Below, in pieces: positions 40,010 through 50,870 of a DNA stretch of 64,000 bases. Source of the DNA: Paracidovorax wautersii. Lineage in GTDB: Bacteria; Pseudomonadota; Gammaproteobacteria; Burkholderiales; Burkholderiaceae_C. The DNA is taken from NCBI RefSeq assembly GCF_031453675.1, contig NZ_JAVIZX010000001.1, positions 3,122,001-3,186,000 on the forward strand. The letters are read 5' to 3'. The notes beneath the pieces were generated by a model. That model made no database searches. It was given only the letters and a program-made list of their open reading frames with translations, and was not told the DNA's origin. Positions within the stretch are counted from its first letter, which is position 1. Each line of letters starts with the position of its first letter. Made by a program: the position numbers and the translations under genes.

Positions 40010-40113
40010 GGGCGCTGTTCCTTGCGCGGCCGGCCCAGCCGGTGCAGCCACAGGGCCAGTTCGGCGGCCGCCACCCACAGCGCCGCCAGGGCGCCGATCC
40101 ATACCAGGTCCAT
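40006..40113 (-). CDS. Candidate 35-residue membrane protein at the head of the kdp operon
   Basis: MDLVWIGALAALWVAAAELA, then [15 protein letters not shown]: one hydrophobic helix followed by a strongly basic tail, a positive-inside orientation. The ATG (40111-40113) has an excellent SD, GAGGAGGA, 4 bases upstream, better than that of kdpF. Its stop overlaps the kdpF start as ATGA, so kdpF translation likely depends on it. It is short enough to be missed by gene finders. I know no name for it. An in-frame ATG at 40137 lies upstream but before the SD. Confidence 0.65.
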   Translation of the reverse strand: MDLVWIGALAALWVAAAELALWLHRLGRPRKEQRP

Positions 40114-40191
40114 CGTTCCTCCTCGGGGTTCAGACATGGCGGCGATTCTGGAAACGGGCGCGCAAAGACGGTGCACAGAGTGCGGGGGGCG

Positions 40192-40208
40192 GCATAAAGA
40201 AAGCGTAA
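40192..40208 (-). promoter_or_regulatory. KdpE-box-like operator of the kdp operon
   Basis: On the minus strand this reads TTTACGCTTTCTTTATG, matching the E. coli KdpE target TTTATACTTTTTTTACA at 12 of 17 positions and keeping the two TTTA half-sites. It is the most T-rich patch in the upstream region and lies about 80 bases before the first kdp ORF. I rely on my memory of the E. coli site. Confidence 0.55.
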
Positions 40209-40225
40209 AGACGCCGGGCGCCTGG

Positions 40226-40334
40226 CTGCTGCTCCTGAATCAGGAGCTGTATGCGCTTGTATTTCAAGCAATTTCAATACATTAGGTGCTGAGCGTGTTG
40301 CGTGATAAGCGCATCCAGCTATCAAATAAATAGC
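40226..40334. repeat. Dispersed comamonad repeat
   Basis: Begins with GCTGCT and the inverted repeat CTCCTGA-A-TCAGGAG (40231-40245), then AGCTGTATGCGCTTG. It ends with GCGCATCCAGCTATCAAATA and the short stem GCTAT...ATAGC. It shares the AGCTG/GCGCTTG/AGCTAT layout with the copies at 22288, 48150 and 53655. It separates the kdp and hut control regions. Confidence 0.6.
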
Positions 40335-40473
40335 GATGCCGCGACAGCCCTGGGCGCGTCACCGGCGGGGCGGTCGGGGCTGGCCCGCGTCTTGCATTCC
40401 ACCCGCCTTGTGCAGGCAGAGCGCACTGGCGTGGTGCAGGCTGCCCGTGATTTCGGGATGCGTGCGCGTTAAC

Positions 40474-40487
40474 CCTGTATAGACAGG
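40474..40487. promoter_or_regulatory. Putative HutC operator 1 (transporter operon)
   Basis: CCTGTATAGACAGG differs from the two sites at hutH only at the centre and one end base. HutC-family repressors bind CTTGTATATACAAG-like palindromes and release on urocanate. The site lies 80 bases before the transporter binding-protein start. Confidence 0.65.
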
Positions 40488-40566
40488 TATGGACGCGAGC
40501 GCATCATCGCGGCCGCGCGGCGTGCCGAGTCCTGCACGAAAGCCGTTTTTTCAACAGGAGCTGAAG

Positions 40567-41535
40567 ATGAGCCGAACGATGGTGGTGAAGATGGCGTCGC
40601 TGGTGGCGACGGGCGCGCTGGTATTGGGAACCGCCACGGCGGTCCACGCGCAGGAGACGAAGATCGCGCTGGGCATGTCCGGCTGGACCGGCTTCGCCCC
40701 GCTCACGCTGGCCGACAAGGCCGGCATCTTCAAGAAGAACGGCCTGGACGTGGAACTCAAGATGATTCCGCAGAAGGACCGCCACCTGGCCCTGGCCTCC
40801 AAGGCCATCCAGTGCGCCGCCACCACGGTCGAGACGCACGTCGCGTGGAACACCAACGGCGTGCCCATCGTGCAGATCTTCCAGATGGACAAGTCCTACG
40901 GCGCCGACGGCATCGCCGTGCGCAACGACGTGAAGGGTTTTGCCGACCTCAAGGGCAAGACCATCGCCGTGAGCGCGCCCGGCACGGCGCCGTACTTCGG
41001 CCTGGCCTGGATGCTGTCCAAGAACGGCATGAGCCTCAAGGATGTGAAGACCGTCTCGCTGGAGCCCCAGCCGGCCGCGCAGGCCTTCGTCTCGGGCCAG
41101 AACGACGCGGCCATGACGTACGAGCCCTACCTGTCGACCGTGCGCGCCAACCCGCAGGCCGGCAAGATTCTGGCCACCACCATCGACTACCCGATGGTCA
41201 TGGACACGGTGGGCTGCGCGCCCGACTGGCTCAAGGCCAACCCCCAGGCCGCACAGGCGCTCACGCAGTCGTACTTCGATGCGCTGGAGATGATCAAGAC
41301 CGACCCGGCCAAGGCCAACGAGATCATGGGCACCGCCGTCAAGCAGACGGGCGAAGCCTTCGCGAAGTCGTCCGCCTACCTGCGCTGGCAGGACAAGGCC
41401 GCCAACCAGAAGTTCTTCGCGGGCGAGCTGCAGCAGTTCATGAAGGACGCCGCGGCCATCCTGCTGGAGGCCGGCGTGATCCGCAAGCTGCCGGACAACT
41501 ACGCAGCCATGGTGGACGACCGCTTCATCAAGTAA
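40567..41535 (+). CDS. ABC substrate-binding protein of the hut locus (NitT/TauT type)
   Basis: 322 residues from the ATG at 40567 (SD AGGAG). The signal peptide MSRTMVVKMASLVATGALVL is cleaved near VHAQ-ETKI. The NMT1-like fold is seen in MSGWTGFAPLTLADKAGIFK, VETHVAWNTNGVPIVQIFQM and GKTIAVSAPGTAPYFGLAW. With its permease, ATPase and a HutC-type operator it probably imports histidine, urocanate or a related imidazole. Known HutXWV systems use a different (betaine-type) binding protein, so the ligand is an inference from context. Confidence 0.9.
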   Translation: MSRTMVVKMASLVATGALVLGTATAVHAQETKIALGMSGWTGFAPLTLADKAGIFKKNGLDVELKMIPQKDRHLALASKAIQCAATTVETHVAWNTNGVPIVQIFQMDKSYGADGIAVRNDVKGFADLKGKTIAVSAPGTAPYFGLAWMLSKNGMSLKDVKTVSLEPQPAAQAFVSGQNDAAMTYEPYLSTVRANPQAGKILATTIDYPMVMDTVGCAPDWLKANPQAAQALTQSYFDALEMIKTDPAKANEIMGTAVKQTGEAFAKSSAYLRWQDKAANQKFFAGELQQFMKDAAAILLEAGVIRKLPDNYAAMVDDRFIK

Positions 41536-41602
41536 GCGCGCCGCTCCCGCTGCCTGACTGCCGAACGAACCCGACGAACCTGCCTTCCTGAGGATCTGCC
41601 GT

Positions 41603-42450
41603 ATGAGCCGAGCGATGGGCGCTGCGCCCACGACCCCCCCGACCCTGGACTCCGGCCACCCGGCGCGCCGGCGCCGCCTGGCGCCGCTGGAGCCCGTGAG
41701 CGCCGGCGCGCGCTGGCTGCTCGGGCTGGCGTTCTTCGTCCTGTTCTTTGCCGTGTGGGCCGTGGCCACGCTGGGCGGCTTCGTCTCGCCCACCTTCCTG
41801 GCCAGCCCCATCACCATGGTGCAGGAAGGCTGGCTGCTGTTCACGCAGTTCGGCTTTTTGCACGACATCGGCATGACGGTGTGGCGCGTGCTGGGCGGCT
41901 TCATCCTGGCCGCCATCGTGGCCGTGCCGCTGGGGATCGGCATGGGGGCGCACAAGGGCGTCGAGGCGTTCCTGGAGCCGTTCGTGTCGTTCTGCCGCTA
42001 TCTGCCGGCCTCGGCCTTCATTCCGCTGCTCATTCTGTGGGCGGGCCTGGGCGAGATGCAGAAGCTGCTGGTGATCTTCATCGGCTCGGTGTTCCAGATC
42101 ATCCTGATGGTGGCCGTCATCGTGGGCAACGCCCGCAAGGACCTGGTCGAGGCGGCCTACACGCTGGGCGCCACGCCCACGGGCATCGTGCGCCGCGTGC
42201 TCATTCCGGGCGCCGCGCCCGACATCGCCGAGACGCTGCGCCTGGTGCTGGGCTGGGCGTGGACGTACGTGATCGTGGCCGAGCTGATCGGCTCCTCGTC
42301 GGGCATCGGCCACATGATCACCGACAGCCAGGCGCTGCTGAACACCGGGCAGATCATCTTCGGCATCATCGTCATCGGCCTCATCGGGCTGGTGTCGGAT
42401 GCACTTTTCAAACTCGCCAACCGCCGCCTGTTCGCTTGGAGTGCCCTGCG

Positions 42451-42454
<4 letters not shown>
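41603..42454 (+). CDS. ABC transporter permease (NitT/TauT type)
   Basis: 283 residues with about six membrane helices. The cytoplasmic EAA loop that contacts the ATPase is VEAAYTLGATPTGIVRRVLI (about 177-196). The surrounding helices (GFILAAIVAVPLGIGMGAH; LPASAFIPLLILWAGLGEMQ) are typical of SsuC/TauC-like permeases. The stop overlaps the ATPase start as ATGA. It works with the binding protein at 40567 and the ATPase at 42451. Confidence 0.93.
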
Positions 42455-43230
<776 letters not shown>

Positions 43231-43279
43231 TGGCGCCCGTCTGCCGCCCCTGCTGCACGCGCTGATAGAGTCCCGCGCG

Positions 43280-44065
43280 ATGACCGCAACCGACCGCAAC
43301 CCCCGCCCGGCGCAGCAGCAGCAGAAGCCCGCGCGCGCCGAGCCCGCACTGGCCCTGTACCAGCAGGTCAAGGACCACATCGTGCGCAAGATCCAGGACG
43401 GATCGTGGCGCGCCGGTGACCGCCTGCCCTCCGAGAACGAGCTGGTGCTGCAGTTCGGCATGTCGCGCATGACCGTGAACCGCGCGCTGCGCGAACTGGT
43501 GGAGCAGGGCCGCATCGTGCGCGTGGCCGGCGTGGGCAGCTTTGTGGCGGAGGACAAGCCGCAGTCCACGCTGCTGCAGATCGCCAACCTGGCCAGCGAG
43601 ATCCGCCAGCGCGGCCACGACTACCGCTGCGACGTGCTGTCGGTCGAACGCATCTCCGCCTCGATGGAGATCGCCGCGGCGCTGGACCTGCGCACCGGCG
43701 AATCGGTGTTCCATTGCGTGTGCGTGCACCGCGAAGACGGTGTCCCCGTGCAGTTGGAAGACCGCTACGTCAACCCGCGCGCTGTGCCGCACTTCGCCAC
43801 GCAGGATTTCACCCAGCTGCAGCCCTCCGAGTTCCTGGTGCGCAATGTGCCGTTCGACCAGATGGAACACGTGGTGGATGCCGTGCTGCCCACCGCCGAA
43901 CAGGCCCGCCTGCTCGACATGGCGGTGACCGACCCGTGCCTGCTGCTCACCCGCCGCACCTGGTCGCGAGGCATGCCGGTGACCATGGTGCGCTGCCTGC
44001 ATCCGGGCTCGCGCTACCGGCTGGGCAGCCGCTTCCGCGCGGATGGCAACCCGCTGGTAGGCTGA
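43280..44065 (+). CDS. hutC: Histidine utilization repressor, GntR/HutC family
   Basis: 261 residues. The GntR winged helix is ALYQQVKDHIVRKIQDGSWR, then GDRLPSENELVLQFGMSRMT and VNRALRELVEQGRIVRVAGV. The C-terminal UTRA ligand domain includes FHCVCVHREDGVPVQLEDRY and ARLLDMAVTDPCLLLTRRTW. Urocanate is the usual inducer. Its position between the transporter and hutH, with palindromes on either side, supports local repression. It begins 49 bases after the ATPase gene. Confidence 0.95.
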   Translation: MTATDRNPRPAQQQQKPARAEPALALYQQVKDHIVRKIQDGSWRAGDRLPSENELVLQFGMSRMTVNRALRELVEQGRIVRVAGVGSFVAEDKPQSTLLQIANLASEIRQRGHDYRCDVLSVERISASMEIAAALDLRTGESVFHCVCVHREDGVPVQLEDRYVNPRAVPHFATQDFTQLQPSEFLVRNVPFDQMEHVVDAVLPTAEQARLLDMAVTDPCLLLTRRTWSRGMPVTMVRCLHPGSRYRLGSRFRADGNPLVG

Positions 44066-44079
44066 AAAATGGTGTTCAA

Positions 44080-44093
44080 CCTGTATATACAAG
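44080..44093. promoter_or_regulatory. Putative HutC operator 2
   Basis: CCTGTATATACAAG, inside the longer palindrome CAACCTGTATATACAAGTTG (44077-44096), immediately after the hutC stop codon. It probably controls the hutH promoter together with operator 3, 67 bases downstream. Confidence 0.75.
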
Positions 44094-44160
44094 TTGATCG
44101 TGTCATGGTTCAATACGGGCGATCCGCTGCGGCCACGCCGCGCTAATTTTCTGGCATCAA

Positions 44161-44174
44161 CTTGTATATACAGG
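44161..44174. promoter_or_regulatory. Putative HutC operator 3, overlapping the hutH ribosome-binding site
   Basis: CTTGTATATACAGG is the inverted counterpart of operator 2. Its last bases form part of the AGGA ribosome-binding sequence of hutH (44172-44175; ATG 44183), so the site lies at or beyond the transcription start and would block elongation. Confidence 0.75.
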
Positions 44175-44182
44175 ATGACACA

Positions 44183-45721
44183 ATGAACCCTTCGTCCTCT
44201 CTTGTGCTCCACCCCGGCCGCGTCACCCTGGCCGAACTGCGCCATATCGCCGCGGGCGGCGTAGTCCTGTCGCTCGACCCGGCTGCGCTCGCCGGCATGG
44301 CCGATTCCAAGGCCACGGTGGACCGCATCGTGGAAGAGGACCAGGTGGTCTACGGCATCAACACCGGCTTCGGCAAGCTGGCCAGCACGAAGATCGCCCA
44401 CGACCGCCTGGCCGAGCTGCAGCGCAACCTGGTGTTGTCGCACAGCGTGGGCACGGGCGACCCGCTGCCCGACGACGTGGTGCGCATGGTGCTGGCCACC
44501 AAGGCCGTAAGCCTGGCACGGGGGCACTCGGGCGTGCGCACCGCGCTGGTCGAGGCGCTGCTGGCCCTGGCCAATGCCGATGTGCTGCCCGTCATCCCCG
44601 CCAAGGGTTCGGTGGGTGCCTCGGGCGACCTGGCTCCACTGGCGCATCTGGCCTGCGTGCTCATCGGTGAAGGCTTCGCCAAGGTGAACGGGCAGGTCGT
44701 CTCCGGCCGCGAGGCCATGGCCTCCATCGGGCTGGAGCCTTTCGTGCTCGGCCCCAAGGAGGGCCTGGCGCTGCTGAACGGCACGCAGGTCTCCACATCG
44801 CTTGCGCTGGCCGGGCTGTTCGGCGCCGAGAGCGTGTTCGCCGCCGGGCTGGTGGCGGGCTGCCTGACGCTGGAGGCCATCAAGGGCTCGGTGAAGCCGT
44901 TCGATGCGCGCATCCACGAAGCGCGCGGCCAGGCCGGGCAGATCGCCGTGGCGGCTGCCGTGCGTGCGCTGCTCGACGGCAGCGCCATCGACACCTCGCA
45001 CCCGCACTGCGGGCGCGTGCAGGACCCGTATTCCATCCGCTGCGTGCCCCAGGTGATGGGCGCGTGCCTGGACAACCTGAACCACGCGGCCCGCGTGCTG
45101 CAGATCGAGGCCAATGCGGCGTCGGACAACCCGCTGGTCTTCACCGACACGGGCGAGGTGATCTCGGGCGGCAACTTCCACGCCGAGCCGGTGGCCTTTG
45201 CGGCCGACATCCTCGCGCTGGCGATTGCCGAGATCGGCGCCATCTCCGAGCGCCGCCTGGCGCTGCTGCTGGACACGGGCCTGTCGGGCCTGCCGGCCTT
45301 CCTCATCCAGGACAGCGGCGTGAACTCCGGCTTCATGATCGCCCAGGTCACCGCCGCCGCCCTGGCCACCGAGAACCAGTGCCTGGCCAACCCCAGCAGC
45401 GTGACCAGCCTGCCCACCTCGGCCAACCAGGAAGACCATGTCTCCATGGCCACCTACGCCGCGCGCCGCCTGCTGGACATGGTGCGCAACACGGGCGTGA
45501 TCGTCGGCATCGAGGCCATGGCCGCAGCGCAAGGCATGGAATTCGACAGATCGATCAAGAGCTCCGTCCTCATCGAAGCCCAGTTCGCGGCCATTCGCAC
45601 ACGCGTGGCCTTCCTGGAGCAGGACCGCTACCTCGCCCCCGATATCGAAGCCGTACGCGTCTGGGCGCAAGAGGCTTCCTGGCCCGATCCGTTGACCGCC
45701 TGCCTGCCCAGCTTCCAGTGA
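44183..45721 (+). CDS. hutH: Histidine ammonia-lyase
   Basis: 512 residues; converts histidine to urocanate and ammonia. The MIO-forming Ala-Ser-Gly is in KGSVGASGDLAPLAHLACVL (about residue 145-147). Other family segments are VYGINTGFGKLASTKI, SDNPLVFTDTGEVISGGNFH and TSLPTSANQEDHVSMATYAA. Start at the ATG 44183 with SD AGGA; an upstream in-frame TTG at 44162 lies in operator 3 and is rejected. First catabolic gene of the hut operon. Confidence 0.97.
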   Translation: MNPSSSLVLHPGRVTLAELRHIAAGGVVLSLDPAALAGMADSKATVDRIVEEDQVVYGINTGFGKLASTKIAHDRLAELQRNLVLSHSVGTGDPLPDDVVRMVLATKAVSLARGHSGVRTALVEALLALANADVLPVIPAKGSVGASGDLAPLAHLACVLIGEGFAKVNGQVVSGREAMASIGLEPFVLGPKEGLALLNGTQVSTSLALAGLFGAESVFAAGLVAGCLTLEAIKGSVKPFDARIHEARGQAGQIAVAAAVRALLDGSAIDTSHPHCGRVQDPYSIRCVPQVMGACLDNLNHAARVLQIEANAASDNPLVFTDTGEVISGGNFHAEPVAFAADILALAIAEIGAISERRLALLLDTGLSGLPAFLIQDSGVNSGFMIAQVTAAALATENQCLANPSSVTSLPTSANQEDHVSMATYAARRLLDMVRNTGVIVGIEAMAAAQGMEFDRSIKSSVLIEAQFAAIRTRVAFLEQDRYLAPDIEAVRVWAQEASWPDPLTACLPSFQ

Positions 45722-45769
45722 TCCCTTGCACTGCCCATTCGCACTGTCCATTCGTGAAGGAGTGACCCC

Positions 45770-47491
<1,722 letters not shown>

Positions 47492-47568
47492 AGGGCAAGC
47501 CGCCGGGCTGCGGCGGCGCGCCTTGCCGTCCGCGCACACTCACGTTTTGTCCACCAGGGTGCCCCACC

Positions 47569-48141
47569 ATGCAACGCTTCGACTTGGCCACCATCCCTTC
47601 CACCCCATGGCGCAACGGCGGCGGCGCCACGCGCGAGCTGGCCTGCTGGCCGCCCGGTGCGGGCATGGAGGCCTTCGACTGGCGCGTGAGCGTGGCCACC
47701 GTCGTGCAGGCCGGGCCGTTCTCGGCCTTTCCGGGCATCGACCGCCACATCATGCTGCTGCAGGGCGGCGGCCTGCACCTGCAGGCGCGCGACGGATCGC
47801 TGCAGCACGCGCTGGACGAGCTGTGGCAACCTTTCTGCTTTGCGGGCGAGTTGGCGCTGGACTGCACGCTGGCCGGCGCGACCTCGCAGGACTTCAACCT
47901 GATGCTGCGCCGCGGCGCGTGGAAGGGCGGCATCGACATCGTGCGCGGCTCGGTGCAGCCGGGCGTGTCGCCCGCCGGGCTGTGCATGGTGCTGGAGGGC
48001 ACCTGGGCCTCCGAGGACGCGCAGGGCGACGCCGTCTTCAAACCCGGCCAGGGGCTGTGGTGGAGCGCCAGCACACCCCACGCCAGCCTGGCGCCGCGCG
48101 GCACCGGCACGCTGGCCTGGCTGGCGCTGAACCCGGTCTGA
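47569..48141 (+). CDS. hutD: HutD family cupin protein
   Basis: 190 residues from the ATG at 47569 (MQRFDLATIPSTPWRNGGGA). The HutD/Ves signature WRNGGGATRELACWPPG and FDWRVSVATVVQAGPFSAFP, GIDRHIMLLQGGG are present. HutD is conserved in hut operons and in Pseudomonas has been proposed to moderate hut expression or urocanate levels; no enzymatic activity is assigned. The frame upstream overlaps hutU and is not coding. Confidence 0.92.
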   Translation: MQRFDLATIPSTPWRNGGGATRELACWPPGAGMEAFDWRVSVATVVQAGPFSAFPGIDRHIMLLQGGGLHLQARDGSLQHALDELWQPFCFAGELALDCTLAGATSQDFNLMLRRGAWKGGIDIVRGSVQPGVSPAGLCMVLEGTWASEDAQGDAVFKPGQGLWWSASTPHASLAPRGTGTLAWLALNPV

Positions 48142-48149
48142 CGCGGTTT

Positions 48150-48210
48150 GAATGAAATAGGGCTGCAGCGCACATGCAATAAGCGCAAGCAGCTATTTAG
48201 TTGATAGCAA
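48150..48210. repeat. Dispersed comamonad repeat directly before hutI
   Basis: AATGAAATAGGGCTGCAGCG is followed by AATAAGCGCAAGCAGCTATT and TAGTTGATAGC. The repeat ends next to the hutI ATG at 48211, so the gene has no recognisable SD and its upstream region is the repeat itself. Confidence 0.6.
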
Positions 48211-49485
48211 ATGGCAGCCATGCAAGACCTTTCCCGTTCCGACTTCTTCAGCGCCGACGGCGTGTGGACCTGTCTGCGCCTGGCCGATGGGCTGGCGCAG
48301 CCCGATGTGCCCATTCCGCAAGGCGAGTGCGCCAGCCTGGTCGTGCAGCAGGGGCAGGTGCGTTGGGTGGGGCCGCAGGGCGGGGTGCCCGCCGAATGGG
48401 CCGCCGGGCCGCGCCACGCCGGCGGGGGGCGCCTGGTCACGCCGGGGCTGGTCGACTGCCATACGCACCTGGTCTACGGCGGTCAGCGCGCCAACGAATT
48501 CGCCATGCGCCTTGCCGGTGCCACCTACGAAGAGGTGGCCCGCGCGGGCGGCGGCATCGTCTCGTCGGTGAAGGCCACGCGCGAGGCCTCGGAGGACGAA
48601 CTCTTCGCGCAGGCACTGCCGCGCCTGCAGGCCCTGCTGGACGAGGGCGTGTGCGCCATCGAGATCAAATCCGGCTACGGCCTGGCGCTGGCGCACGAAC
48701 GCAAGCAACTGCGCGTGGCGCGCCGGCTGGGCGAGGCGCTGGGCGTGACGGTGCGCACCACCTTCCTGGGCGCGCACGCGCTGCCGCCCGAATACGCGGG
48801 CACAACGCAAGGCAGCCAGGACTACACCGACCTCGTCTGCCAGGAGATGCTGCCCGCGCTGGCCGCCGAAGGCCTGGTCGATGCGGTGGACGTGTTCTGC
48901 GAGCGCATCGCCTTCACGCTGGCAGAGACCGAGCAGGTCTTCCAGGCCGCGCAGGCGCTGGGCCTGCCGGTCAAGCTGCATGCCGAGCAGCTCAGCGACA
49001 TGGGCGGAGCGGCGCTCGCGGCCCGCTACGGCGCGCTCTCGTGCGACCATATCGAGCATCTCTCGGCCGAGGGCATCGCCGCCATGCAGGCGGCCGGCAC
49101 CGTGGCCGTGCTGCTGCCCGGCGCCTACTACACGCTGCGCGACACGCAGCTGCCGCCCATCCAGGCCCTGCGCGATGCGGGCGTGCCCCTGGCCGTGTCG
49201 ACCGACCACAACCCGGGCACCTCGCCCGCCCTGAGCCTGCTGTTGATGGCCAACATGGCCTGCACGCTGTTCCGGTTGACGGTGCCCGAGGCGCTGGCCG
49301 GCATCACCACGCACGCCGCCCGGGCGCTGGGCCTGCAGGAGTCGCACGGCCTCATCGCCGCGGGCCGGCCCGCCAACTTCGTGCTCTGGTCCGTGCAGGA
49401 ACCGGCCGAGCTGGCCTACTGGTTTGGCCACCGACCTGCGCACACCATCGTGCGGCAGGGCAGGGTGGTGAAGGGCGGCGCATGA
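48211..49485 (+). CDS. hutI: Imidazolonepropionase
   Basis: 424 residues; opens imidazolonepropionate to formimidoylglutamate. Amidohydrolase metal ligands are seen in [33 protein letters not shown] and CDHIEHLS, and the catalytic region [20 protein letters not shown]. Starts are ATG 48211 or 48220 (MQDLSR); neither has a good SD because a repeat abuts the gene. The stop overlaps the next gene as ATGA. Confidence 0.96.
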   Translation: MAAMQDLSRSDFFSADGVWTCLRLADGLAQPDVPIPQGECASLVVQQGQVRWVGPQGGVPAEWAAGPRHAGGGRLVTPGLVDCHTHLVYGGQRANEFAMRLAGATYEEVARAGGGIVSSVKATREASEDELFAQALPRLQALLDEGVCAIEIKSGYGLALAHERKQLRVARRLGEALGVTVRTTFLGAHALPPEYAGTTQGSQDYTDLVCQEMLPALAAEGLVDAVDVFCERIAFTLAETEQVFQAAQALGLPVKLHAEQLSDMGGAALAARYGALSCDHIEHLSAEGIAAMQAAGTVAVLLPGAYYTLRDTQLPPIQALRDAGVPLAVSTDHNPGTSPALSLLLMANMACTLFRLTVPEALAGITTHAARALGLQESHGLIAAGRPANFVLWSVQEPAELAYWFGHRPAHTIVRQGRVVKGGA

Positions 49486-50870
49486 GCACGTTCACGTTCA
49501 TCGACGCCCTGGTGCAGGCGGTGGGAGCGGACGCGGTGCAGACCGGCGATGCGATTCCCCCGCGCCACCACACCGACTGGAGCGGCACCGCGCCCGTCGC
49601 GCCGCTGGCGCTGGTGCGCCCGCGCAGCACCGAACAGGTGGCCGCCGTGCTGGCCCTGTGCACCGCGCACCGCGTGCCCGTGGTGCCGCAGGGCGGGCTG
49701 ACCGGCCTGGCAGGCGCGGCGGTGCCGTGCGCGCAGGGCATCGCGCTGTCGCTGGACCGCATGCACGCCATCGAGGCCGTGGACCCGCTGGCCGGCACCC
49801 TCACCTGCCAGGCCGGCGCCACGCTGCAGAGCGTGCAGGAAGCCGCTGCGGCCGCCGGCCTGCAGCTGGGCGTGGACTGGGGCGCCCGCGGCTCGGCGCA
49901 GATCGGCGGCGGCATCGCCACCAACGCGGGCGGCAATGGCGTGCTGCAGTTCGGCATGCTGCGCGAACAGGTGCTGGGGCTGGAGGTGGTGCTGGCAGAC
50001 GGCAGCGTGCTGCCCATGCTGCGCCCCATGCTCAAGAACAACACCGGGTATGACCTCAAGCACTGGTTCATTGGCGCGGAAGGCACGCTGGGTGTGGTCA
50101 CCCGCGCCGTGCTGCGGCTGCGCCCGGCGCCGGCCGCACGCGCCACGGCGCTGGTGGCGCTCCCGACCTTTGACGCGGCGCTGGCGCTGCTGTCGCGGCT
50201 GCATGCGCGCTTTCCAGGAGCCGTGTCGGCCTATGAACTCATGTGGCGCGACTTCGTCGCGGCCTCGCTGTCCTGGCAGCAACTGCGCGAGCCGTTCGAT
50301 GCCGCACATCCCTTCGCCGCGCTGGTCGATGTGGGCGGATCGGAAGAGGGCGCCTTGCAGTCGGCGCTGGAGGCGGTGCTGGGCGAGGCCATGGAGGCCG
50401 GCCTGGCGCTGGACGCTGCCATCGCCCAGTCGCACGCCCAGGCGCGCGCGCTGTGGAAGATCCGCGAGGCCACGGCCGTGCTGCCCGAGCACATGCACCC
50501 GCCCATCAACTTCGACGTGAGCCTGCCGCTGGCGGACATCGGCCGCTTCGCCGACGCGTGCCGGGCGGCGCTCACCGCCCGCTGGCCCGCGCACCACACA
50601 GTGTTCTTCGGCCATGTGGGCGACGGCAATCTGCACCTGACGACGGACGCCAGTACGGTGAGCGGCGAAGAACACGCCGTCGAGGCGCTGGTGTACGAGC
50701 AGGTGGCCGCCTTCCACGGCAGCGTGTCGGCCGAGCACGGCATCGGCCTGCACAAGAAGCCGTATCTGGCGGTGAGCCGCACGCCGGCCGAGCTGGCCGC
50801 CATGCGCGCCGTCAAGCAGGCGCTGGACCCGCTCAACCTCATGAATCCTGGCAAGGTTTTCGACCTGTGA
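49482..50870 (+). CDS. GlcD/D2HGDH-type FAD-binding oxidoreductase in the hut operon
   Basis: 462 residues. N-terminal FAD_binding_4 domain: [56 protein letters not shown] and [20 protein letters not shown]. The C-terminal FAD-oxidase domain has the metal/substrate motif [16 protein letters not shown] (about 380-395) and [16 protein letters not shown]. Relatives oxidise D-lactate, glycolate or D-2-hydroxyglutarate. It overlaps hutI (ATGA) and hutF (GTGA), so it is a true operon member, yet no step of classical histidine breakdown needs it. It may handle an imidazole-lactate or hydroxy-acid side product; this is inference. Confidence 0.9.
   Translation: MSTFTFIDALVQAVGADAVQTGDAIPPRHHTDWSGTAPVAPLALVRPRSTEQVAAVLALCTAHRVPVVPQGGLTGLAGAAVPCAQGIALSLDRMHAIEAVDPLAGTLTCQAGATLQSVQEAAAAAGLQLGVDWGARGSAQIGGGIATNAGGNGVLQFGMLREQVLGLEVVLADGSVLPMLRPMLKNNTGYDLKHWFIGAEGTLGVVTRAVLRLRPAPAARATALVALPTFDAALALLSRLHARFPGAVSAYELMWRDFVAASLSWQQLREPFDAAHPFAALVDVGGSEEGALQSALEAVLGEAMEAGLALDAAIAQSHAQARALWKIREATAVLPEHMHPPINFDVSLPLADIGRFADACRAALTARWPAHHTVFFGHVGDGNLHLTTDASTVSGEEHAVEALVYEQVAAFHGSVSAEHGIGLHKKPYLAVSRTPAELAAMRAVKQALDPLNLMNPGKVFDL

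Larger units (their letters stand above)
40114..40566. other. kdp-hut divergent intergenic region
   Basis: 453 bases without a gene. From left to right it holds the kdp leader, a KdpE-box-like site (40192-40208), a copy of the dispersed repeat (40226-40334), a plain GC-rich stretch, and a HutC-type palindrome (40474-40487) ahead of the transporter operon. Confidence 0.6.
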
